Positions 1 through 10,815 of a DNA stretch of 64,000 nucleotides are shown here, piece by piece. The notes beneath the pieces were generated by a model. It made no database searches. It was given only the letters and a program-made list of their open reading frames with translations, and had not been told where the DNA came from. Position numbers and translations under genes: made by a program. Numbering within the stretch: position 1 is the first letter of the stretch; each line of letters starts with the position of its first letter. The DNA is from Erodium maritimum (taxonomy: Eukaryota; Streptophyta; Magnoliopsida; Geraniales; Geraniaceae): contig OY997588.1 in assembly GCA_963921825.1 (NCBI GenBank), positions 56,800,803 through 56,864,802 on the forward strand. Direction: 5' to 3'.

Positions 1-1285
1 TTTCAGCTCATTTACCCCCTTGGCCGAAAATCACTAGAGAGAGAGAGAGGGTGGAGCTTCCATTGAAGAAGGAGAAGAAGGAGAGAAAGAAGAGGCATAT
101 TCACTTGATTTCCACCACCTAAACTCTTCCTTTCTCCCATAGTTCTCATCATCTACTCAAGTCCTAAGGTAATCATGCATTTAACTTATCTTTTGATGAA
201 CTTTGGGTTGTGGGTTTGGTAGAAAATGCATGAACTAAGCTTGGGTGTCTTGGGATTGAAGCTTTTCATTGTTAAATTGATGGATTGTGATGAAAAGTGT
301 AGGATTGTGGTGGAAATGGATTGGGTTTTGTTAGTTTGATGAAACCCAACATTGGGTCTTGGAGTTTTAGGGTTTTGGGGCTGAATTTGGAGGTTTTGGA
401 GCTTAACAATGGAGTTTTGGAGGTTTGGATTTGTGAGGACGAAGTTGAGGGAAGAAGAAGAAGGGGACTGCCCAAACCGTCACGGATCCGTGACGGAGAC
501 CGTGACGGCGTACGTCACGGTTCCGTGATGTCAACCGTGACGGTGCACGTCACGGTTCCGTGACCCAAACCGCGACGGAGCCCGTCAAGGCTCCGTGACC
601 CACTCCGTGATGGATCAGAAATGGACTTTCCAAGTCCATTTTGGTTGTTTTCGGGTAATTAGGAAGGTTATCTATAACTGAACGTTTTGAGGGTTAGATT
701 GGGAGTTTCTCTTTAAACCACCCTTGAATTATTATTAAATCTCGTGTTACTTTGTGATCTTAGACGTTGTTCTCGATCGCGGCGGAGGAGGCTACTAGGC
801 GACTCGTGGTTGTTCGTGTTGGATCGTAGTTGAGGTAGGGAAAAGTAGCGAATACCGGTTAAAATGCGGAAAGTTACTAGAATTGCATATAGGATATAAT
901 TAACCGGAATAATTGTAGAATCACATGTAGGATGTGAATAACTAGTGTAGTTGTGTAAAATGTGGTATAACTTGTGGGCCATGTCGTGCCCGTTGGTTTG
1001 GGACTTGTCCTGCTGTAGAATTGCATGTGGGCTATGTCGTGCCCGTAGGATTGTGTGATGATTGCTCTTGTTTGTGATTAGTAGCTTTGTAATGTTTGGT
1101 CATGATATGTTATAAGAATGTGGTGAATGCTAGTGTGAACTATTGCCTTGTGACATGTTTGAGACCCTGTATGTGTGTACCCTGATAGGATATCTAGGCC
1201 GAGGATGGTGTTCCAGTCCGATATCTAGGTCGATGATGTGTGTTCCGGCTAGATATGTTCCGAGGCTAGGTGTTCCGGTATGGTA
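1..1285 (+). mobile_element. Gypsy element B, 5' LTR, left part
   Basis: This is the left visible part of a long LTR of a Ty3/gypsy element on the plus strand; the LTR begins before the window. The sequence around 1-110 (stretch ending in a purine-rich GAGAGAGAG run, then 'gtggagcttccattgaagaa') matches the stretch near 30640-30720 of the complete solo LTR at 30222-33080, and similarity continues with indels to about 1285. The same LTR appears to resume at 18716 and ends at 27221. A roughly 60-bp segment (about 1218-1280) is repeated at 18716-18780, so the exact break is unclear: it could be a duplication at the insertion of element A or a repeat native to the LTR. The small open frames here overlap on both strands and look non-coding. 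Confidence 0.75.
478..612. repeat. Minisatellite of CGTCACGG / CCGTGACG palindromic units
   Basis: Short units built from the inverted pair GTCACGG / CCGTGAC are repeated about nine times in 135 bp, alternating in orientation. I do not see the array at the matching place of the solo LTR at 30222-33080, which has a different repeat of 'ccggagctccgaccggtcac' type there. Each unit is itself nearly palindromic, so hairpins are possible. Confidence 0.8.
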
Positions 1286-1754
1286 TCCCACACCTCGTGC
1301 GTCTCACACAGCAATCAACGGTTCAATCAAATCAATCACTCAACTCCCACAGGAGAATTCAATCAAATCAATAAATCAACATACCGGACCGGTGTCTACC
1401 TCGGTCGGGTATCTTCCCGTCACATGGGGTTCGAATCATAACACCTCAATTTCACTATTCATATTCTTAGTTCCTTTCTCATGAGTTTCAATTCCTTCCA
1501 TAATTCTCAACATCCTACCCTTTATCCAACCTTCATGTCGATCTCGCGTCGTTACAACCCGATTCAGGCGTCCCCGAATCTCGTTGTAACAACTTGACAT
1601 CCAACCATCACGCTCGACTACAGTGGCGCCCATGAGTCAACCTGTGATAGCGCAAACATTTCAGTTTTACAAAAATTTCGGCATGACCTATTCGTATTTT
1701 CCACTAACCCTCCGCTTATGCGGGACATTTACCAATCAATTTCATAAGATAATT

Positions 1755-2137
1755 AGTACACGGAGTTCTCATGCTCGGCCAAGTACACAACGCAATTAAT
1801 ACACAGAGTTCTCATGCTCTTCAAAGTACACAACACAATCAATACGCAGAGTTCTCATGCTCTTCAAAGTACACAACACAATCAATAAACGGAGTTCTCG
1901 TGCTCCTCAAAGTACACAACACAATCAATATACGGAGTTCTCGTGCTCCCCAAAATTCTCAATACAATCGGTATGCGGAGTTCTCGTGCTCCCAAATACC
2001 ACAGAGTTCTCGTGCTCCCAAAATCTCAATACAATCGGTATGCGGAGTGCTCGTGCTCCCAAAATACCACGGGGTTCTCGTGCCCCACCAAAATTCTCAA
2101 TACAATCAATACATGGAGTCCTCGTGCTCTGGGACAG
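1755..2137. repeat. Tandem repeat of about 40 bp in the leader of element A
   Basis: About eight degenerate copies of a unit containing 'ggagttctcgtgctcc', separated by 'aagtacacaacacaatcaat'-like spacers, lie head to tail. The spacer changes type midway (to 'aaaattctcaatacaatc'), so two sub-families of unit exist. The overlapping plus-strand open frames here are by-products of the repeat. Confidence 0.85.
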
Positions 2138-2540
2138 TGGTCACTTAAACAAATCAACAATTGAATAGGATCATACTTCAACTTGAAAATTTTAGAAACG
2201 ATCCACCAAAATGGCAACACCACCAACAATTGGCCTACTGTACAACGAATGCATAGCGGGTCGATCATTGCCCGTTGATCCAATTCCAATCTCAACCGTT
2301 TGGCTTCACCGATCACTAGGGAGAGGATACCAATCAAGCAATGCAATCATTATAGTGTAAAACATTCAACTTAAACAACATTGAAGCAATTCACGACTCG
2401 TGTCGTTCCAACTCTCCGCATCAATGTTTCCAAATTGCGTCACTGAGTGTCACGACTTAGACTTCCTAACTCTACCCACCTAATTGACGTCGGTCCGAGG
2501 TTTGAAAACACGTTCACAAAGAAACCTGTTTCAAATGAAA

Positions 2541-2556
2541 CCAGGCTCTGATACCG
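2541..2556 (-). promoter_or_regulatory. Primer binding site of gypsy element A
   Basis: On the minus strand this reads cGGTATCAGAGCCTGG, one base away from the complement of the 3' end of plant initiator tRNA-Met. It lies just inside the LTR end (GGGGCGTGACA), with three bases between. It fixes the orientation of A as minus. Confidence 0.85.
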
Positions 2557-2559
2557 AAT

Positions 2560-5345
2560 TGTCACGCCCCAAATCCGGTTTTGCCCAGACTCGAGACGTG
2601 ACTAAATATTTACAGTAAAACCAAAAATGATGAAATAAAATAAAGTTTCCAAATGATATAAATCCTTCAAAATGTAAAGAGTCACAGCTCAAACGGTAAA
2701 TTACAATCTCCAACATAAAAGAGTACACGTCTCTAAAACTAGCTAAACCCTCAAGCTCCCAAGCTCCGAGAGTCTGGCTAATACTGCTCCCGCTTAACAC
2801 CTGAAACACCACCAAGACAGGAGGGGTGAGCTTACGCTCAGTAGGGAAAATGCATAACCAGGTCACCCTTTTAGTTTAATAAACAGGAGTTCACAAGTTC
2901 ATTCAAATCTTAATAAAACGAGAAACCAAACCGATGATGAAATACGGAGGCAAACCGAATGTTTAACAATTTTAAAGAGTCAATAATGATTGTAGGAAAA
3001 TAAGAGAATCAATGCATTTCTTAAATACTCAATAGAAGATCGAACGTTCAAGTAATGCCGTGGGATATGAAGTCGCCACCCTCCGATCCACAATACTCGT
3101 TGTGTCATGTCGGATTTTCCCTCGGTCCAGAGGAGACGCATAACGTCGCAAAGACGTATAACGTCGAGAATGCCGGAAACATCCCTAGGAGGACGCATAT
3201 CATCGGGATTCTCGAAAACGTATCCAAAGGACCATATGTCATCGCAACAAGTAGAATAATGTCGTGGGACATGTAGTCGCCACCCTCCGATTCACAATAC
3301 TCTCTGTGTCATATCGGATTTTCCCTCGGTCTAGAGGAGACGCATAACGTCGCAAAGACGTATAACATCGAGAGTGCCGGAAACATCCCTATGAGGATGC
3401 ATATCGGGATTCTCGGAAACGTCTCCAAAGGACCATATGTCATGGGGAACCAAGGTAATGCTACCGTAGGACGCATACACTTGGGTGAATCAACCAATAA
3501 CTAATCCTCACAAAGTAAATCATCCTAAAGCTCCCCCGAGTCCAGTAACCAACGCCCCGGAGGGTACAATAACCAATGCCCCGGAGGGTCCAATAATCAA
3601 TGCCCCGGAGGGTCCAATCCACCGGCTATGATACTACCCCACACCGGCACTTCCTTCGGTGTAGGTACCATACCGGATACCGATTATGATACTACCCCAC
3701 ACCGGCACTTCCTTCGGTGTAGTTACCATATCGGATACCAAGTTATCATCTTAGGTACTACCCCACACCAACATTCCCCTTTGGTGTGGGTACCTTATAG
3801 ACACTACCCCACCCGCAGCGTGGGTGCCATACCGATATAGAAGCTAGCTCAAGGATTCACAAGTGGGTAACACACTCAAACAATCAAGGAGCAACCAACG
3901 CTTAATGAATCACAATTCTATCACAACACACCACCAAAATCAATCATAATCTTACACTTACCAGTTACTTACCAACCACGATCCATCGGTCCATCGATCA
4001 CCTGATTGTACCGGTTGGCACAATCAGTCATACTCGACCCCCCATTCAATCATTCAGTCATTCAAGCATTCAAGCATTCAATCACACACACAATTAAGCA
4101 GTCAAGCATTCATATTGGTCAATCAAATTATCTAATTGTATTAGACTCTTAACTTATCCAAAATTAGGCAACCAAGCATGTGAACCTAACACAACAACTA
4201 ATCCGAGGGCTCATCACGGCCTCTCTACCAGTAAATCAATTCTCAAGTATTGAAAGCGAGTTACACTAGTTATTCTCATCCTAAGCATGCATTCTAGACA
4301 CATCCGGTTATTAGTAATTGAAAGACGATTATTCTAGTTATTCGCATCCTATATGCATTTCTAGGACCTTTCCAATTTTATTAACCTAATAGGCATACTA
4401 AGCGTTATTAAACGAGGAGTTAAGACTTTCCCTACCTGGTGGTCTTCCTCTAATAATACTCTGTTGTATAGTCGATTAGCCTCTCCGCCGTTCTTCACAC
4501 GGGTTCCGGAGTGGTCTTCGTCTTCTCGGGCGAAGTCCAAGCCTGGGTTTTAGCAGTTAACACTTACAATCAGTTCAGGTACAGGAGATCAGTCCGCAAA
4601 AAAAAAACAGTTCGTCCTTTAAACTCGAGCGGGTCAAAAACGGAATTATACAACGAATCGGGTTCGAGCAATCAGGTCCCGAACACCGAACTCGATACAC
4701 GTTTCCCGAGACACGAATCCCGAGACCCAGGTTTCGGAGCACGATTCCTGAGGCACGGTTTCGGGGCCGAATCCCGAGATACGATTCAGCGTTTCCGCTT
4801 TTGCCCCGTTCTAGTCTGATTTAAACGTTCAGTTTATTCATTCGGGTTCTAAAAACGTCCAAAGTCCCAATTTCTTCAGACTTGAACCACAAACCAGTTA
4901 AACCATTTGTTTTTGTTTGAATCTATTTCGAAATCCTTTTTTTTCTGATTTAAAACGGTTTCCCTTCTTTTCTTTGAGTTTCCTTAAACGATTTGTTTCA
5001 CAAGTCCAGATCTAGAAATTTCTCGTAACCAAAAAGAAAAAGGGAAGAAAGAAAAGGCTCAGTATGAGTCTAGCCGACCGCCGGCGAACACGCCGGCGAC
5101 TAACCCTACTGTTGCGACTCACCGTAGGGAAACGGACGACGGCGGAGGAGCTGTCGGAACTCGAACGATGCGGATCGGTTGGAACTCGGGCGACGCGGAT
5201 CGAAAAGGGACTGGTGAGAGGGAACCGGCGGCGGAGATGGCCGATGAGATTGTCGGAGAAGACGAGGAGTTGAGAGAAGGTCGGCGTTGAGAGGAACGAC
5301 GGCAGCGACTTGGGCTGATGGAGAAGGGAAAGAGAGAAGGGACTG
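2560..5345 (-). mobile_element. Gypsy element A, 5' LTR, 3' portion
   Basis: The LTR starts here in plus coordinates with TGTCACGCCCC, the shared LTR terminus of elements A, B and D, and is interrupted at 5346 by element C. It resumes at 18290 and ends at 18715 (TTTACA), giving an own length of about 3.2 kb. The U5/R part near 2820-2860 has the 'gtgagct..cgctcagtagg' block common to the family. Inside are a duplication of about 205 bp (3055-3258 and 3260-3450), three 28-bp units at 3545-3620 and units of about 65 bp at 3625-3840. The right end (5040-5340) is GC-rich with small overlapping frames; no gene is supported. Confidence 0.8.
3055..3840. repeat. Three different tandem repeats inside the LTR of element A
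   Basis: First, a unit of about 205 bp present twice (3055 and about 3260), including 'gtcgccaccctccgat' and 'gaggagacgcataacgtcgc'. Second, three units with 'aatgccccggagggt' at about 3545-3620. Third, about three units with 'actaccccacaccggcactt' at about 3625-3800. Open frames crossing this block follow the repeat period. Confidence 0.8.
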
Positions 5346-5654
5346 TGATACAACTCTAAATTAGTAGAAGAGAAAATATAGATATGGTAGTTGAATTAGG
5401 GTTAGGGATTATAGAGGAATGAAGAAGAGAGGCAGATAGGGAGAGAGAGAAGAGGGAGAATTGTAGAGAGAATAGTTCTTAATTGGGACTGTAACTCAAT
5501 CTTGCCTCCTTTGCATTTCCTTAGCATTACATATAAGAGACTATAAAAAATAAAGGCCTGGGCCGGCCAACAATAAAGCCCAATAAGAAATTCAGTCTAT
5601 ATAATTGAGATATAAAGCCCAAAACTAATGACCCAGTAAATATGACTCGTAACA
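5346..5654 (-). mobile_element. Non-autonomous LTR element C, 3' LTR (left)
   Basis: A 309-bp LTR running in plus coordinates from TGATACAACTC to GACTCGTAACA. The partner LTR at 18025-18284 is 260 bp; the difference is mainly one purine-rich indel of about 49 bp (near 5425-5475). The flanking 5-mers are GACTG (5341-5345) and GACCG (18285-18289), a target-site duplication with one change. In the minus sense a purine tract, gaagaagagggtaat, lies next to the LTR at 5655-5669 and serves as polypurine tract. Confidence 0.88.
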
Positions 5655-6228
5655 TTACCCTCTTCTTCAAATGATTCTTGTCCTCAAGAATCACATAAAT
5701 GCCGAAAGCTGTAAGAGCAAGAGTCAATACAGACAATAAAACCCTTTCCACGCTCCAAAAGATCAAGGTTGACAGAATAACTTTAACTGCACACATCTGC
5801 TCCTCGGAATTGCCCGTAAGTGTTATAAATCGAGCTTTCAACTCAAAAGAAATATGATCATGAGTAGGTATAGTAATTCCAGTTCGGGAGTCCTCAACAA
5901 ATAACCTCATGGTGGAGTCTCTTGTCCCAATGATAATACCACAAGAGATATTCGAAACCATCAGTCTCATTTTGGTTCTTGGATCAACATCACATCCTTT
6001 TGCATTATAAGTCTCACTCGATAATTGAACAAGAATAAGTTCCACCTTCTTTAAAGTTTCAGCAGCTGATCCAGGAATCATGATAATAATACCAGATGTG
6101 TCAAGGAAAAATTCATGAGTCTGTGCTCCAAATTGAGACTGAAAATCTATAGTGGTTGAGCTACATTTTTCCATGACAGAACCCACTGCAAAATTGGACA
6201 GAAGAACACTTATCCTTTCAGGATTCAC
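5527..6228 (-). pseudogene. Element C, distal internal ORF running into the 3' LTR
   Basis: An open frame of 233 codons on the minus strand inside element C, overlapping the neighbouring frame (6225-7568) by four bases. I recognise no domain. Near its end the minus-strand sequence resembles the usual gypsy pol 3' end (short LEDK-like segment, then the purine tract and LTR), which suggests C is a deletion derivative of a gypsy element. The last third is hydrophobic and partly encoded by the LTR. It is not supported as a functional gene; it could be a remnant of a captured or scrambled sequence. Confidence 0.4.
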
Positions 6229-7568
6229 TGACGCATGAAATTGTATTGTTCTGAACTTGAATCACATTTTTCTCCACCACCACACATTTGAGCATACTTA
6301 GATAGTGATATAGCTTTCATTTCAAGCGTTGAAGAATTTCCATCATCTAGGAAAACAACCTGCCCCACTCTAAACTCAGCATTCCAAGACCCTAAATAAA
6401 CATCAAAGACACCCTTCTCCTTGTCCCCACCTTGAGCAACATAACGAGGATCATCATAAGACACCCTTAGCATTAGAACTACACCCTTGGATGTATTAAT
6501 TGCCCCACGAATGTAACTACCAACTGAGACTCCAATTCCTCTTGCTGATTTGCTAATGACAGTACCATCTTTCGATGTTTCATAAAGTACATCAATACCA
6601 TCATCTTTCATGCCTATCATGAAATAGCTTTCTTCCACTACTTTACTATCTCCGTTCAACGACTCATTAATTTCTTCTCCGAGGCAATACAACAAGGAGT
6701 TTTCAGATACAACCAGCGGTATGTAGCAATGAACACCAATAATAAGTGTAATTTCGAAATGACCATAATCACAAGAAGGCACCACCCTACTTCGAGTTGC
6801 TAGTCTCAATTTACTTTTGAACCCCACAATTTTTAACGTAGCATGCTGATAATAATAGTAATAAAACAAAACGTTTGAGAAATCACCAGTAGAGTTTACC
6901 TCTTCATCATATGAATCATCAGCATAAGTGATTGAGTTTGGTGGCTTTATAAGAGATGCCTCCTTGGCTGTCACATATAATAGGGTCATACACTTTCCCT
7001 TGATTTCATTGATTCTATAGCCAATATGGATCCACCTTGAGAATTGACATATGTGCGAGTTGATAGCAGCAGAAATAACATAGATAGAATTTAGAGGAAC
7101 CTCGAACAATGCTTTCAAAATTTCTTCAGTTTTATCAATCAAGTTCACAATCACAAAAAATTCCACAAGCCCCATATTTAGTCCACTTTCACCACTTCCC
7201 TTGGCCATGACAGTAATGAGCAATGAGTTGCAATTCTGAATGATCAATAATTGAATATTTCCTTTGCTAAGATGGTGTTGGAAAATCACAGTAAAGATAA
7301 GGTAACTTGCTGCCATCTCATTTCTATACATCCTTTGCACCAACCAAGGACCCGTGTGTTTTCTCTTAACAATATGAACCAAACTTTCCCTCAAAATATA
7401 TTTATGGATACTATCAGATGGTTTCCTGTCCCTTCTAACCAAACTCCAAATTTCTATTTTGAATGATCCAATCCCCCAAGCTTGAAACCAATCAAGTCTT
7501 TTCTTCCAAATTCCCCTTTTAATTTTTGGGACTACAATTAACACGTTGACTCCAGAAAAGCTTCCCAA
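6225..7568 (-). pseudogene. Element C, long internal ORF of unknown nature
   Basis: A 447-codon open frame on the minus strand without recognisable gag, protease, RT, RNase H or integrase motifs (no YxDD, DTG/DSG or CCHC knuckle). It is cut at its 5' side by the copia insertion at 7592. If the copia element and one TSD copy are removed, the frame coming from 16532-18024 runs on only about 15 codons past the junction and stops, so the two long frames are not in phase. A decayed gag-pol-derived or captured sequence is likely. Confidence 0.4.
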
Positions 7569-7591
7569 GTCAGGTTTTGTAATGAGGCAAG

Positions 7592-9267
7592 TGTTAGTCT
7601 TAGTGCCCGTAGTTCAATCATAAATGTCCAAATGTATATATCATCATTAGCAATAAGATTAAAGCGGCTTTCTATTACTTATGTGTTGGAGTAATATATC
7701 GATGTGATTTCTGATCTATGCCCACCATGCGAATAGAACCATAGATCGAGATGGATCACACTCGATGGGTCCCTAGTCAATAAAGCTTCACTAGAAGCGA
7801 CTAGTATGAAAGATGGCTCTTCATGGCTTACGTTCTGTTAGTCATTGGAATGGGATTCCGGAGTCTGATCATAGATATCATGTGGGACATGATATTGGAC
7901 GACCCGCCCTGAATATGTGCCATAGATTGAGTCATTAACATATTCAGTGTCGTAGCTTGTCATGTATCCTTAGACCAAGGAGTCTTTGTGATCACTATGC
8001 AGTCAACAACTAAGTTTGACCTGAGCCTAACGTTGTCCGTAACAGGGCTTCCATAACGGCCAGGATTGGCTTGGGGACGGGTTGCATGAGTGACACGAAA
8101 GACGGCTAAGGGATTTATCCCTCATACTGAGGTATGGGAAAGATATCGGTTCTCGGCCGCTTGATCGAGAGTGACTGGAAGAATAGCATGGCCATGCACA
8201 TGATACTAGGTATCATATATTCAGTCATCTCACATATCAAGGAACAGTGATTGAGAATAATAAGGATGACGGCTCTATGCCTTATCTCAATCAGGATATC
8301 GGAGATAAAAGGATAATGACAGGGAGGACGGAAAGGTTAGAATCGATTGGTTCGATTCGCTATGTAGTGTCAGGCAATACTAAAGTCTCGTTAGTTGCCA
8401 CTTATATAGGATCAAGTAAAATGGGATTTTACGTTGATCTATCGACATGCATAGACCTAAGGGTCACACCGAAGGATGAAACTCATTGACACATTTATGG
8501 AGAATGGCCAAAAGAGAGTTGTCTCGGGACATGACCAAAACTGGGTTTTGGGTCATGTGCCCGTAAGTGAATAGGACATTACGGATCAAGACAAGGCTTG
8601 GAGTCTTGGGATTGATCGCGTCGGATAATGTTGGACATTTCCGGTATGGAAGGCTTGGAGGCGATGAGCACGTCACGGGACCTCGTTGGGAATGGCCATG
8701 GGCCATGTTCCAAGAGGCCCATGAAAGGCCCATGCAACCAAGGCCCATGGAACTAATTAATCAAGTCTTGATTAATTAGTACTAAGTAAGCAAGACAAGG
8801 ATTAAGGTGTTGGTGATTCACCACCTAACCCATCTTGTCTTGCCATACTTAGCACCATGCTTGTCTTACTTCACACCATGCTTCACACCTTACTTGTCCT
8901 TGATGGTTGTTGATGGTTTAAGTCATCTTTTTCCTACAACAAATCACAAGACAAGAATAGAAACACAACTTCTCTCCCTCTCACACTACAATTTCGAGTT
9001 TGGCACTTTTCCCCCCTCTTGTTGTGTTCTTGAGTCATCTAAAGAAGAACTACGTGGCTTTGATTCCATTTGGATACGTAGGCGTCTTGGAGACTCAAGC
9101 CGATCATCGTTTCTTTGGTGTTCTCTTCCTTTTCTTGAACTAGTTGGTAAGGAAACATCCATATTGTTTATTCTCTTGTGTATCTAATATTTGGTAGTGT
9201 TCTATGACATGGTCTCGAGTTATTTCCGCTGCAAGTATGTGTTCATACCCTCCATCGAGACCCAACA
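7592..9267 (+). mobile_element. Complete copia element, 5' LTR
   Basis: A 1676-bp LTR from TGTTAGTCTTAG to GAGACCCAACA. The offset to the 3' LTR (14856-16531) is a constant 7264 bp at every landmark I compared, so there are no indels; stretches compared by eye looked identical. The 5-bp target-site duplication GCAAG stands at 7587-7591 and 16532-16536. The LTR has a (T)CC-rich part and short open frames that occur identically in both LTRs and are not genes. Confidence 0.96.
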
Positions 9268-9268
9268 G

Positions 9269-9284
9269 TGGTATCAGAGCCGTG
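9269..9284 (+). promoter_or_regulatory. Primer binding site of the complete copia element
   Basis: TGGTATCAGAGCcGtG starts one base after the 5' LTR. The first twelve bases match the complement of the initiator tRNA-Met 3' end exactly. Confidence 0.93.
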
Positions 9285-10815
9285 CTACCTTCGGGATTCA
9301 CAAGAGAACTTTCGGTTTTGCTTGCTAGTTTCGGTTTTGCATGTTAATTTGCTAAATTGTTTGATAACATGTTTTAAATTCTTGTTTATGGGTTTAATGC
9401 ATGAAAAATGAATTTTTGAAAAGTTTATCAAATCTGGAATTTTTGAAAAAAATTTGATTTTTCGGGTCTCGGGAGCGGGACTCTCGGGGAGCCGAAACCG
9501 GGACCGAACGGGGCTCCGTTGGACGGAGCTAGGCCAAGCATGACCATTGGATGGTCAATATGCCGAGCTAAACCGTTTTGTTAGTCATGACGAGTTTGGA
9601 ACCGTCTTGATGAACTCAAAAATCAAATGTTCAAAAGTTTCAATTTTGAACGGTTTCGATAAACCGAGTATCAAAAATTTTCGAAACTTGGCAATTAATT
9701 AAAACCGGAAAATCACATGATGTTTGATAACATGCTTGTTTGATAACACGATGTGTGATGTGATGTTGGCATGGTGTACATAATAGCCCCGAGTTTGATT
9801 TAATTATTTATCGCTTTTCACGGCCTGCGAGCCGTTAGAGTTAGCGTGTAATTATTTTTTCGAGGTGTGGTCGTCGTACCACTTATTTGTAATATTTATT
9901 AATTCCCGACCTGCGAGTCGTGTATTAAATTGTAATATTTTACTCAAGACGAAGAAAGGGCGAAAAGGTCATTTGGTGGCTTCTCGGGTTTTGACATCGG
10001 CTTGGAGTCGGTGGAGCTCAAGAAGCTAGTGGGAGTTAGTTTAGTGGGCTATTATGTACATATTTAACGCTTTATGCTTGGTTTAGTTTTTGCATGATCT
10101 TTTCTATGTGTTTTAGAATTGCATGCTTAACTTAATTTACCGAGCATATCACCTCACATGCAAAGATAAAATTGGTTTTAATCATTGTCTGTGAGCCCTT
10201 AGAATCGTCATTACATTGGATGTAGTTGACGGGTTCGAAGGAAGAATTACATTGGATGTAATTGGAGGCATCATTACATTTGGAATGTAGTTGATGTGCT
10301 CATCGCATCTAGGATGTGCCAAAAGTTTAAAACACAACCGGACAAGTAAAAACGGGTCATGTCCGATACCTCCCAATTATCAACACCTTACTACCTCCCC
10401 GTCCTATGGGTGTCGTGCGCATTAGCGGAGCATCCATGGGAAAGCGGGGTAGTAGGTTTGGACGACATGTGTAGGTGTCGTGCGCATTAGCGGAGCACCC
10501 ACATAGTGACGGGCCATAGTTGAAAATTGGTGGACCCGACTACGATTCTCAGCCTGAGGTTGAGCTAGGGTATCAGATAGGGTAAGCCGTGTACATGAGT
10601 ACATACCCTAGCCAAGAGTCACATTGGATGTGATTGGATGGAGTCCTACCTACATAGCTCGATTAAGTAGTGAGCATTAGTTCAGCTTAATCGGGTGAAT
10701 CAAGGATCTTGGTTTTAGGTTCTAAAGGTTTAGAATCAATTGGTTGGTGTTTGAACTTGATCTTCATAAAATTTATTCAGTTTACTGATTATATTTTGTT
10801 TGTCGTGTAGATCAA
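9281..10815 (+). other. Copia element leader, non-coding
   Basis: About 1.5 kb between the primer binding site and the gag start. It holds several internal repeats: 'gtgtcgtgcgcattagcgg' occurs twice (about 10408 and 10468), and 'tacattggatgta' type units recur at 10210-10320 and 10620. No gene is seen; this long structured leader probably holds packaging and translation signals, which is an inference. Confidence 0.7.

Larger units (their letters stand above)
1286..2559 (-). mobile_element. Gypsy element A, truncated 5' internal (leader) region
   Basis: Minus-strand leader between the primer binding site of element A and a broken end near 1286. The block at about 1550-1720 is homologous to the leader of element D (about 23150-23330) and, in reverse, to that of element B (about 27590-27760). 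No gag, protease or RT of A remains, and its 3' LTR is missing. At 1380-1425 there is a short stretch like the LTR of element D (around 19425), so the junction with B is a scrambled chimera. Coding content: none seen. Confidence 0.65.

Noticed and set aside
1755-2137. CRISPR-like array
   Set aside because: Units are degenerate, spacers are themselves repeated, there is no cas gene, and the context is a plant retroelement.
5012-5353. 113-codon Ser/Arg-rich frame
   Set aside because: Lies in the LTR of element A, crosses the TSD into element C, and has an antisense frame of similar size.
8247-9187. Small ORFs (80, 94, 70 and 126 codons) in the copia LTR
   Set aside because: They recur unchanged at 15511-16451 and, broken, in the solo LTR. 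They overlap on both strands and have no domain.
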